DNA from: Paractinoplanes ovalisporus
GTDB lineage: Bacteria > Actinomycetota > Actinomycetes > Mycobacteriales > Micromonosporaceae
Assembly (NCBI RefSeq): GCF_016834655.1
Contig: NZ_JAENHP010000036.1
Coordinates: 1-64,000 of the forward strand
DNA length: 64,000 bases
Direction: 5' to 3'
The stretch's first letter is position 1; each line of letters begins with the position of its first letter. A program made the position numbers and the translations under genes. The notes under the pieces were generated by a model that was not told the DNA's origin, searched no databases, and saw nothing but the letters and a program-made list of their open reading frames with translations. Shown piece after piece: positions 25,484-33,102 of the stretch.

Positions 25484-25936
25484 TCAGCCCGGGATGACCT
25501 GGTCAGCCCCGTCGTAGTGCTCCCACCACTCGGCTCGCCGGTGCTTGGTGGTCACGCCGTTGAGGCGCCGGAGCAGAAGGATGTCACCGTTGAAGGAGAA
25601 GGCAGCGTCCTCATCGCCGGTGTCCAGCACACGCCGGACGACGGTGAGCATGTTCCGCACCTGCCAGCCGATGTCGTCCGCCCACTTGTCGAAACGGAAG
25701 CTGACCGAGGTGAACGGGCTCGGCTCCCACTCCCATGAGCCTTCATCGGAGACGACTTCGACGTAGCGGCTCGCACCCGATCGAACGGTGACAACAAAGC
25801 CGTACGTCTCGTTGAGGGCAGCAACCAGGAGCGGCGCCGTCCCGACGGGCCGCTCGTCCAGCACGGGGAAGGCGCGCGCGGCGACCTGCTCGACAGGTGT
25901 CCCACCGGCGAGAACCAGCCCGTATTCGATCGCCAT
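25484..25936 (-). CDS. SitI3-like immunity protein
   Basis: This 150-residue protein begins AIEYGLVLAGGTPVEQVA. It contains SVSFRFDKWADDIGWQVRNM, a LTVVRRVLDTGDEDAAF helix, GDILLLRR, and ends near HRRAEWWEHYDGADQ. From memory this is the pattern of the SitI3 family, named for an immunity protein in Myxococcus. It lies 12 bases downstream of the nuclease-toxin gene, the usual order for polymorphic toxin systems, so it probably neutralises that toxin. GCGAGG upstream supports the ATG at 25936. The family match is by recall, not a search. Confidence 0.75.
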   Translation of the reverse strand: MAIEYGLVLAGGTPVEQVAARAFPVLDERPVGTAPLLVAALNETYGFVVTVRSGASRYVEVVSDEGSWEWEPSPFTSVSFRFDKWADDIGWQVRNMLTVVRRVLDTGDEDAAFSFNGDILLLRRLNGVTTKHRRAEWWEHYDGADQVIPG

Positions 25937-25948
25937 CGTGCCTCGCTC

Positions 25949-26632
25949 TCATTCTGCTGCCGGCGGGAGGTCCAGCTGGATGATTTCGCCGTCGGGCGTG
26001 ATCGCCTTGGCCTCCTTCAATCCTTCCATCGGCCAGTCTGCGAACTGCCTCCGCAGCGCCGACACGTCGCCCCGCCAATCTTCGAGGTTGATGACCACGC
26101 GCTGCGTCTGAAGCTCGTCGATCTTCTCTTGCTGGATGTAGCGCCAGATACCGCGTGGCGTCTTGTCCGGGTTCGTCGGCGAGTAGCAGTCGAAAACTTT
26201 GCCTTCGAGCAGATAATCCGGGTTCTTGTTCGGATCCCCATGGTCACCGGTCTCGAGCCGCGCCTGCTCTATCTCGTCGGGCGTGGGGTTCTGCTTGATG
26301 CGCCACCCCTGGGCGGCGAGGATCACGGCGGCGGAGTTCTCCATCTCGTTCGACCGTAATGTCGACTCGTCCGGAGTACCCCTCACCACTGCCCTCGGGC
26401 CGCCTGGGACGCCTCCCACCGCGCCGGTCGGGTGCGTGATCAGGTTGTCGTGACGTCCGGGTCGCCCGACCTTGAACGCGCCGGCGACCTGCCCCTCGGC
26501 CTCGTCCATGGATCCCGGCCCATCGCCGGAGCGCGGCCTCGGTGGACGCCCGCCGGGCGGGCCGGGCGTGTCGCTGCCGCCGCCTGGAGAGTCGGGCGGG
26601 TCGTTGCCGCCGCCGTGTGGTCGTCTCGGCAT
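25949..26632 (-). CDS. Orphan CdiA-CT-like nuclease toxin (PD-(D/E)XK type)
   Basis: The C-terminal ~130 residues match the CdiA C-terminal tRNase toxin domain as I remember it: SAAVILAAQGWRIKQNP, then NPDYLLEGKVFDCYSPT with Asp139, Glu143 and Lys145 forming a PD-x3-ExK nuclease motif. GIWRYIQQEKIDELQTQRVV and FADWPMEGLKEAK complete it. The first ~50 residues are a Pro/Gly-rich linker (DPPDSPGGGSDTPGPPGG). No secretion, WXG or pre-toxin domain is present, and a stop codon lies ten codons upstream of the ATG at 26632, so it looks like the detached end of a longer polymorphic toxin. Without the N-terminal part delivery is unclear. Confidence 0.75.
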   Translation of the reverse strand: MPRRPHGGGNDPPDSPGGGSDTPGPPGGRPPRPRSGDGPGSMDEAEGQVAGAFKVGRPGRHDNLITHPTGAVGGVPGGPRAVVRGTPDESTLRSNEMENSAAVILAAQGWRIKQNPTPDEIEQARLETGDHGDPNKNPDYLLEGKVFDCYSPTNPDKTPRGIWRYIQQEKIDELQTQRVVINLEDWRGDVSALRRQFADWPMEGLKEAKAITPDGEIIQLDLPPAAE

Positions 26633-26670
26633 GACGCCGGCACCGCCCCTCGCGCTGAGTCACCCTCCAG

Positions 26671-27171
26671 TCATTGAAATCGATGGAAGCAAACACAAGT
26701 CAGCCGCGGCCGCGGACCACTGCGGGGTTCGAGGTCGGTCGGAGACGGGGATCGCGGCCGGGTTGGGGTGGCACAGCTGGGGATGGCCAGTTCGGCGCAT
26801 GGGCGGTCGCCGTGGGCTCGGATGATGTCGGCCCCTACCTGGTTGGTCAGGTAGCGCAGGAAGCTCGCCGCCAAGGAGTGGGCGTCGGGGTCGCCGTGGG
26901 TATAGCCGAGTTCGGTCTCCCAGAACGGGTAGGTGCCGTGGTCGGCATCCAGGACCGTGGCCGAGCGGTCGGTGGCGGCGCCGAGTTCGCTGTAGCCCAG
27001 CGCCCCGGGAGTGTCGGCCACGGTACGCAACACGTCGTCGGTGGAGTTGCGGGCGCACCGCACCACCCCGGCCGGCGAACCCGGGTCGCGATCGTGGCAG
27101 TTGTCCGAATTGCTTCCGGGCTCCCGTACGCCGTCGAGAACTCGGCGCCGAAACCGAATCCGGCCGACGCG
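26671..27171 (-). pseudogene. 5'-truncated PstS-like binding-protein remnant
   Basis: This frame preserves the C-terminal half of a PBP-like (phosphate-type) binding protein: FRRRVLDGVREPGSNSDNC, DTPGALGYSELGAA, HGTYPFWETELGYTHGDPDA, SLAASFLRYLTNQ and RAHGDRPCAEL. Upstream of about 27171 the match stops. The neighbouring frame carries a different fragment (WLNRHDHYKVLAALDSDG near 27250), so the 5' part is lost or rearranged. The tail after about 26790 is arginine/proline-rich junk ending at 26671. It probably marks the recombination that also cut the toxin gene. Confidence 0.6.
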
Positions 27172-27357
27172 CAGGCGTCCTGATAGGACCGGGCGGCGTA
27201 GGCCCCACCAGCCCTCTTGGTGCCGTCGCTGTCGAGGGCGGCCAGCACCTTGTAGTGGTCGTGCCGGTTCAGCCACGCTCCACCGGAGTTCGATGACCGC
27301 CTCCGAAGAAAGGTCTGCACCGATCGTAGGAGCGGCCCCTGAACGGGATCCGAGCTC

Positions 27358-27777
27358 TCAGTGAAGGTTTCGGACCAGCTCCGGTGAAGGGTTCACATAG
27401 GACTTCCCGGGGGCCACCACCGTGGGCACGGTCTCGTTGCCGTCGGCCACCGCCCGTACGGAGGCGGCCGCTTCCGGATCACTCCAGATGTCGACCCAGT
27501 GGTAGCGACCGGCCTGACGCGCCAGCGACGTGCGCATCCGCAGGCAGTAGGGGCAACCCGGTCGCCAGTAGATGATCGGACGGCCGTCGGCGGCTTGAGC
27601 GGCGCGCGCTTCGGCGTCGGTGACCGAGCGCGGGAAGGCGGGCGGCGAGAACAGCACGGCGAAGAGGGCGCACGCCGCCATGAACAACGTGCCGGCCAGT
27701 GTCGAGTTCCTGAGCAGCAGCGCGCCGCCCAGAATGCCCGCCACCAGCAGAACGACCGACGGACGCCAGCGCCTCAT
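27358..27777 (-). CDS. Membrane-anchored glutaredoxin-like protein
   Basis: This 139-residue protein has two N-terminal hydrophobic segments (SVVLLVAGILGGALLL and GTLFMAACALFAVLF). A thioredoxin-fold domain follows with the redox motif GCPYCLRM, a VPTVV cis-proline element and a GKSYVNPSP loop. It probably exchanges thiol/disulfide electrons, perhaps with mycothiol as reductant (mycoredoxin-like), though that is inferred. The ATG at 27777 is ten bases downstream of the purE stop, so it ends the purK-purE unit. Confidence 0.8.
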   Translation of the reverse strand: MRRWRPSVVLLVAGILGGALLLRNSTLAGTLFMAACALFAVLFSPPAFPRSVTDAEARAAQAADGRPIIYWRPGCPYCLRMRTSLARQAGRYHWVDIWSDPEAAASVRAVADGNETVPTVVAPGKSYVNPSPELVRNLH

Positions 27778-27787
27778 AACAACGAGA

Positions 27788-28285
27788 CTAGCCGAGCAGG
27801 CGCTGCCGGAGCGCGGCGTCCTTCTCCTCCACCAGCTTCTCGAGACTGGCCTGGAAGTTGGCCATCTTGGCCTGTAGCAGCGGGTTGGAAGCACCGAGAA
27901 TGCGGACGGCCAGCAAGCCCGCGTTGCGCGCCCCGCCGATCGACACGGTCGCCACCGGCACCCCGGCCGGCATCTGCACGATCGAGAGCAGCGAGTCCAT
28001 GCCGTCGAGGTGCTTGAGCGGGACCGGCACCCCGATCACCGGCAGCGGGGTCAGCGCGGCCACCATGCCCGGCAGGTGGGCCGCTCCCCCGGCGCCCGCG
28101 ATGATCGCCTTGAGGCCCCGCTCGGCGGCGGACGACGCGTAGTCGACCATCTTGCCGACCGTACGGTGGGCCGAGACCACGCCCACCTCGAACGGCACCT
28201 CGAACTCGGCCAGGGCGACCGCCGCGGCCTCCATCGTGGGCCAGTCCGAATCGCTGCCCATGATGATCCCGACGAGCGGCGCCAT
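27788..28285 (-). CDS. purE: N5-carboxyaminoimidazole ribonucleotide mutase
   Basis: This 165-residue class I PurE converts N5-CAIR to CAIR in purine synthesis. It shows the family motifs GIIMGSDSDWPTM, VVSAHRT, AGAGGAAHLPGMVAALT, PVIGVPV and the QMPAGVPVATVSIG loop. Its ATG abuts the purK stop with no gap, so the two consecutive pathway steps are translated together. Confidence 0.97.
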   Translation of the reverse strand: MAPLVGIIMGSDSDWPTMEAAAVALAEFEVPFEVGVVSAHRTVGKMVDYASSAAERGLKAIIAGAGGAAHLPGMVAALTPLPVIGVPVPLKHLDGMDSLLSIVQMPAGVPVATVSIGGARNAGLLAVRILGASNPLLQAKMANFQASLEKLVEEKDAALRQRLLG

Positions 28286-29428
28286 CTATCGGCCCTCCTG
28301 AAGCCACTGGGCGGCCCGGGCCGCGCGGGCCCGCACCGAGGTCATGTCGTCGCCGAGCACGGTCACGTGACCGATCTTGCGACCGGGCCGGACCAATTTG
28401 CCGTAGAGGTGGACGCGGGCGCCTGGGTCTTCGGCGAAGAGGTGGTGCAGCCGCTCGTCGATCGACATGCCGCCGGGCTCGCCGCCCAGCACGTTCGCCA
28501 TCACGACGGCGGGAGCGGTGAGCGAGGTCTCGCCCATCGGGTAGTCGAGCACGGCCCGCAGGTGCTGCTCGAACTGCGATGTGCGGGCGCCCTCGATTGT
28601 CCAGTGGCCGGAGTTGTGCGGCCGCATCGCGAGCTCGTTGACGACGATGCCGCTGTCGGTCTCGAACAGCTCGACCGCCAGCAGGCCGACCACGCCGAGC
28701 GCGTTGGCCAGGTCGATCGCCAGCTGCTGAGCCTCGACCGCCAGCGATTCGGGCAGGCCGGGCGCGGGCGCGAGCACCTCGACGCAGATGCCGTCCTTCT
28801 GCACCGTCTCGACCACCGGGTAGGCCGCGACCTGCCCGAACGGCGAGCGCGCGACCAGCGCGGCCAGCTCGCGGCGCAGCGGCACCTTCTCCTCGACGAT
28901 CAGCGGCGTGCCGGTCGCGACCAGCTCCTCCGCTTCCGCCGGAGAGGAAAGCATCCATACGCCGCGACCGTCGTAACCACCGCGGGTGGCTTTCGCGACG
29001 ACCGGCCAGGAACCGCCGGCGAAGTCCGAGATGTCGGCGGCGGACGAGACGGCGGACCAGCGCGGCACGGGCGCCCCGAGAGCGGCCAGACGCTCCCGCA
29101 TCATGCCCTTGTCCTGCGCGAACACGAGCGCGGCCGAGCCCGGGAAGATCTTGACGCCCTCGGCCTCGAGCGCCTCGATATGCGAAGTGGGCACGTGCTC
29201 GTGGTCGAACGTGACCGCCTCGCACCCCTTCGCGAATTCGCGCAGCGCGGCCAGGTCGGTGTGCGAGCCGATGCGCACGTCGGCCGCGACCAGCGCGGCG
29301 CTGTCGTCGGGCGACACACTGAGCACGCGCAGTGACTGGCCGAGGGAAATGGCAGCCTGGTGGGTCATCCGGGCCAGCTGGCCACCGCCCACCATGCCGA
29401 CTACGGGCAGACCGGTTCGGGTATCCAT
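28286..29428 (-). CDS. purK: N5-carboxyaminoimidazole ribonucleotide synthase
   Basis: This 380-residue ATP-grasp enzyme carboxylates AIR with bicarbonate. It has the N-terminal VGMVGGGQLARM loop, FDHEHVP, the ATP-grasp lobes (PVVAKATRGGYDGRGVW, LIVEEKVPL) and the metal-binding ELFETDSGIVVNELAMRPHNSGHWT. It supplies N5-CAIR to purE, which follows directly. Confidence 0.97.
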   Translation of the reverse strand: MDTRTGLPVVGMVGGGQLARMTHQAAISLGQSLRVLSVSPDDSAALVAADVRIGSHTDLAALREFAKGCEAVTFDHEHVPTSHIEALEAEGVKIFPGSAALVFAQDKGMMRERLAALGAPVPRWSAVSSAADISDFAGGSWPVVAKATRGGYDGRGVWMLSSPAEAEELVATGTPLIVEEKVPLRRELAALVARSPFGQVAAYPVVETVQKDGICVEVLAPAPGLPESLAVEAQQLAIDLANALGVVGLLAVELFETDSGIVVNELAMRPHNSGHWTIEGARTSQFEQHLRAVLDYPMGETSLTAPAVVMANVLGGEPGGMSIDERLHHLFAEDPGARVHLYGKLVRPGRKIGHVTVLGDDMTSVRARAARAAQWLQEGR

Positions 29429-29456
29429 CGCCCGCTCAGCCTAGCCAAGGGCCGGG

Positions 29457-31550
29457 TCAGGTCAGGCGGGTGGTCAGCTCTTCGGGGCTGGTCACCGGGC
29501 GATCACAGACAAAACCGCGGCACACGTACGCCGTGGGGACGCCACCCTGCAGCGGCCGGTCGGCCAGCAGCGGTACGCCGGGACGGTCGGGCTCACCCGC
29601 GACGACCACCGTTCCGGGCGGCGCGTGCCGGTGCGCCGCCGCCAGCAACGGGCCTTCCTGGCCGGCCGGGGCCGCGATGGCGATCTCGTACGGGCCGGTC
29701 AGCGCCGCCTCGGCCACCGCCGCCGAGTAACCGGCGTAGCGCGGGTGCTTGCCGATCACCGGCCCGGCCGTGGCCAGCGCCGCGTCGGCCGCCTCGCGGT
29801 AGCTGGGTTCGCCGCTGAGCGCCGCGTACGCCACCAGGGCCGCGCAGATCGCCGACAGCCCGGACGGGGTGGCGTTGTCGGTCGGGTCGGCGGGCCGGGT
29901 GACCAGGCGCTCGGCGTCGTCGGCGGTGTCGTAGAACCCGCCGTCGCCGGTCGGGAAGTGTTCCAGCGCGGCGTCGAGCAGTTCGCGGGCCCGGTCGAGC
30001 CAGACCGCGTCGGCCGTCAGCTGGTGCACGGCCAGGAAGGCCTCGGCCACGCAGCCGTAGTCTTCGAGCACACCGACCGGCTCGCCGACCTGGCCGTCAC
30101 GCGAGACCCGCCGCAGGCGCCCGTCGACCACGTGCCGGGTCGCCAGCACCTCAGCGATCTCCACCGCCGCCGAAGCGACCGCCGCCCCCGACGAAGCGAC
30201 CGCCGACGCCGAAGCGTCCGTCGAAGCCGAAGCGACCGCCGCCGACGAGGCGACCGCCGCCGAGGAAGCGCTCGCCGGGGAGGACGCGGCGCCGGTCAGG
30301 ATGCTGTATTCGGCCAGGGCGGTGACGGCCAGCCCGTTCCACGAGGCCACGACCTTGTCGTCGCGGGCCGGTTGAGGGCGGCCGGCCCGGGCCGACAGCA
30401 GGCGGGCCCGCACGTCGTGCCAGCGCGCCACCAGCGAAGGGTCGGCGGCGTCGATGTCGCGGGCCAGCACGAGCACGCTGCTGCCGTGCTCGAACGTGCC
30501 CTCGGGCGTGACCCGGAACAGGTCGGCCGCCCACTTGCCGTCCTCCTCGCCCAGCGCCTCGACGAGCTGGGCCGGGGTCCAGGCGTACGTCAGGCCCTCG
30601 ACCCCGGCCGCGTCGGCGTCGAGCGCGGAGGCCAGCCCACCGGCCGGGGTGCCCAGATCACGCAGCAGGAACTCGGCCGTCTCGTCGGCGATCCGGCGGG
30701 CGTACGGGTCGTCGGTCAGCCGCCACAACTGCGTGTAGACCTGCAGCAGCACGGCGTTGTCGTAGAGCATCTTCTCGAAGTGCGGCACCGTCCAGGACGC
30801 GTCGACCGAGTAGCGCGCGAACCCGCCCGCCAGCTGGTCGTAGATGCCGCCGCGGCCCATCTTCTCGGCCGCGAACCGCACCGCCTCGAGCGCCTCTTCG
30901 CTGCGGGTGCGCTGGTAGTGGCGCAGCAGGAACAGCATCGCCATGTGGGGCGGGAACTTCGGGGCGCCGCCGAAGCCGCCGTTGGTCAGGTCCTGTTCGG
31001 CCAGCAGCCCGTTGGCCGCCGCGGCCAGCAGCTCGGAGGAGACCGGCGCCTTGGGCCCGCCGACCAGCTGCGAACCGCCGATCGCCTTCACCACGTTGGC
31101 GCCCTGCTCGATGACCTGCTCGCGCTGGTCGCGCCAGGCCGTGGTCACCGAGGTGAGCAGGTTCGCGAAGTTGGGCTTCGGGAAATAGGTGCCACAGAAG
31201 AACGGGTCACCCTCGGGCGTGGCGAAGACCGTCATCGGCCAGCCGCCCTGCCCGGTCATGGCCTGGGTCGCGGTCATGTAGACAGCGTCGACGTCGGGCC
31301 GTTCCTCCCGGTCGACCTTGATCGGGACGAAGCCCTCGTTCATCAGCTTCGCGATCTGCTCGTCCTCGAAGGACTCGTGCGCCATCACGTGACACCAGTG
31401 ACAGGCCGCGTAGCCGACCGAGATCAGCACCGGCACGTCGCGGCGTCTGGCCTCGGCGAACGCTTCGTCGGACCATTGCCACCAGTCGACCGGGTTGTCG
31501 GCGTGCTGGAGCAGGTAGGGCGAGGTTGCGCCGGCGAGACGGTTGGCCAT
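29457..31550 (-). CDS. YyaL/DUF255-type protein with thioredoxin-like domain
   Basis: This 697-residue protein has the conserved start RLAGATSPYLLQHADNPVDW and a thioredoxin-like domain with YAACHWCHVM (CxxC). A large alpha/alpha toroid domain, glycosidase-like, follows with GGGIYDQLAGGFARYSVD-type motifs. It corresponds to the family of human SPATA20 and, from memory, M. tuberculosis Rv1084; the reaction is not established. An Ala/Ser/Val low-complexity insertion (about residues 417-466, 30150-30300) is probably lineage-specific. It lies 12 bases downstream of the ADP-ribosylglycohydrolase fusion gene. Confidence 0.88.
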   Translation of the reverse strand: MANRLAGATSPYLLQHADNPVDWWQWSDEAFAEARRRDVPVLISVGYAACHWCHVMAHESFEDEQIAKLMNEGFVPIKVDREERPDVDAVYMTATQAMTGQGGWPMTVFATPEGDPFFCGTYFPKPNFANLLTSVTTAWRDQREQVIEQGANVVKAIGGSQLVGGPKAPVSSELLAAAANGLLAEQDLTNGGFGGAPKFPPHMAMLFLLRHYQRTRSEEALEAVRFAAEKMGRGGIYDQLAGGFARYSVDASWTVPHFEKMLYDNAVLLQVYTQLWRLTDDPYARRIADETAEFLLRDLGTPAGGLASALDADAAGVEGLTYAWTPAQLVEALGEEDGKWAADLFRVTPEGTFEHGSSVLVLARDIDAADPSLVARWHDVRARLLSARAGRPQPARDDKVVASWNGLAVTALAEYSILTGAASSPASASSAAVASSAAVASASTDASASAVASSGAAVASAAVEIAEVLATRHVVDGRLRRVSRDGQVGEPVGVLEDYGCVAEAFLAVHQLTADAVWLDRARELLDAALEHFPTGDGGFYDTADDAERLVTRPADPTDNATPSGLSAICAALVAYAALSGEPSYREAADAALATAGPVIGKHPRYAGYSAAVAEAALTGPYEIAIAAPAGQEGPLLAAAHRHAPPGTVVVAGEPDRPGVPLLADRPLQGGVPTAYVCRGFVCDRPVTSPEELTTRLT

Positions 31551-31562
31551 GTCTCCAGCCTC

Positions 31563-33062
31563 TCACTCACGGCCGGTCGCGGCGCGCGGCGTGCCGAATG
31601 CGGCGACAACGTCACGAAGTTCGTAGTTGACGTAATACCCGTGCCCGTCGAGGAGGCTGCGCATCTCGTCCAGGGCGGCCCGGCCATCCTTTCCCGTACG
31701 GATCATGGTGTAGCGCGCCGCCACGGCCGGTGTGCGGCTCTGCCCCGCCGCGCAATGCAGCAACACCTGGTGACCCTCGTCACGCAGGGCCGCCACGGCG
31801 CGGGCGGCCTGGTCGAGGGCGAACGCCGTGTTCGCGTTGGCCCCGGGCTGATCGACCAGCCACACCTGCACCTGGTTCTCCACCGGCACCCGGCCGAACT
31901 GGGCCCGCCCGACCCGGCACAGCGACACCACCGCCGTCGCCCCGGCCGCCACGGCGTCGGTCACGAGATTGCCCAGGATGACCCCGTCGTCATCGGGATG
32001 CGGAGTCATCAGCGCCTGCGGGATCGGCCCCTCCATCCGGTCGCACCCGGGCCAGCCCACCCGGTCGGCCTTCCCGCCGCCGGCGGTCAGCAGGGCGAGC
32101 GCGATCAGGTCGGCGGCCCGCTTGCGCTCCCATCCGTGGACGGCCCGCTGCCACTTCAGCGGTGTGGCGGAGGCACCCCACCGGGCGCCCAGCAGCGCCC
32201 CCGCGATGGCCGCCACCGTGTCGGTGTCGGTCCCGGCGCCCACCGCCGCATACAGCGCGTCGCGCAGGTGGTCACAGGCGAAACTCCCCGCCGCCGGGTC
32301 GTCGGCCGGAACCGGGGTGGGCGAGATCGCCGACCAGGCGGCCTGCAGCGCGGTGACCACGAAGCCGTTGCCGGAGAAATGCGACGGTTCATGCCGTTCG
32401 GCGTCGTCGATCGCCGCGACCCACTGCTCGCGGCGCTCGGCCGGGATCAGCTCGAGCCCCTCCCGCAGCCCGTCGAACGTCCCGTCGAGTACGGCCCGCC
32501 GCACGGCCGCGCACCACAGCACACACGCGTCGCCGGCCAGCGGGTCGAAGTGGGTCAGATCACTCACGGCCCGAGCCGCCTCGGCCATCGCCTCCGGATC
32601 CTCGAGATAGGCCAGGGCGACCACCCCCGTACGCATGAGGGAACCGTTCCCGGCACTCCGGCCGGTCTGCTCGTGCAGCTCACGGGCGGCCTCGCGCATC
32701 GCGACACCCAGGCCGTCGATCGGATGATCACGAACCGAGCCGAGCACCTGGCGGGTCTGCACGCCGATGTCGGTGGCCCCGCCGGCCCGCCATCGCACGA
32801 AGTTCGCCGCGATGCGGTCGAGCGCCCACGGTTCGCGCAGGTCGGCCCCGGTTGCCGCGACCTCGGCGATGCACACCGCCATCTGGGTGTCGTCGCTGTA
32901 TTCGCCGGGCGCGTAGTCCCCCAGCCCGCCGCCGCTCATCCGCGGAACCTCGCCGGCCGGCGGCGGAGAGGCGAACTCGTAAGGCACCCCGAGCGCATCT
33001 CCGCAGGCCGCCGCCAGCAGCACGCCGGCCACCCGATCCATCTGCACCGCGCTTCGATCCAT
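31563..33062 (-). CDS. ADP-ribosylglycohydrolase fused to a dual-specificity-type phosphatase
   Basis: This 499-residue fusion has an N-terminal ADP-ribosylglycohydrolase (about 10-330) with metal-binding EYSDDTQMAV, SAGNGSLMRTG and GTDTDTVAAIAGALLGA. A C-terminal cysteine-phosphatase domain (about 350-490) has LLHCAAGQSRTPA, the HCx5R(S/T) active-site loop. It may remove ADP-ribose from targets and hydrolyse a phosphoester in the same pathway. I chose the ATG at 33062 over a TTG at 33092. It heads the leftward gene group that includes the YyaL-like gene and purK. Confidence 0.85.
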   Translation of the reverse strand: MDRSAVQMDRVAGVLLAAACGDALGVPYEFASPPPAGEVPRMSGGGLGDYAPGEYSDDTQMAVCIAEVAATGADLREPWALDRIAANFVRWRAGGATDIGVQTRQVLGSVRDHPIDGLGVAMREAARELHEQTGRSAGNGSLMRTGVVALAYLEDPEAMAEAARAVSDLTHFDPLAGDACVLWCAAVRRAVLDGTFDGLREGLELIPAERREQWVAAIDDAERHEPSHFSGNGFVVTALQAAWSAISPTPVPADDPAAGSFACDHLRDALYAAVGAGTDTDTVAAIAGALLGARWGASATPLKWQRAVHGWERKRAADLIALALLTAGGGKADRVGWPGCDRMEGPIPQALMTPHPDDDGVILGNLVTDAVAAGATAVVSLCRVGRAQFGRVPVENQVQVWLVDQPGANANTAFALDQAARAVAALRDEGHQVLLHCAAGQSRTPAVAARYTMIRTGKDGRAALDEMRSLLDGHGYYVNYELRDVVAAFGTPRAATGRE

Positions 33063-33102
33063 GCGCGGGATTCTTGCGCGCCGGTACGACAAAAACGGGA
33101 AG

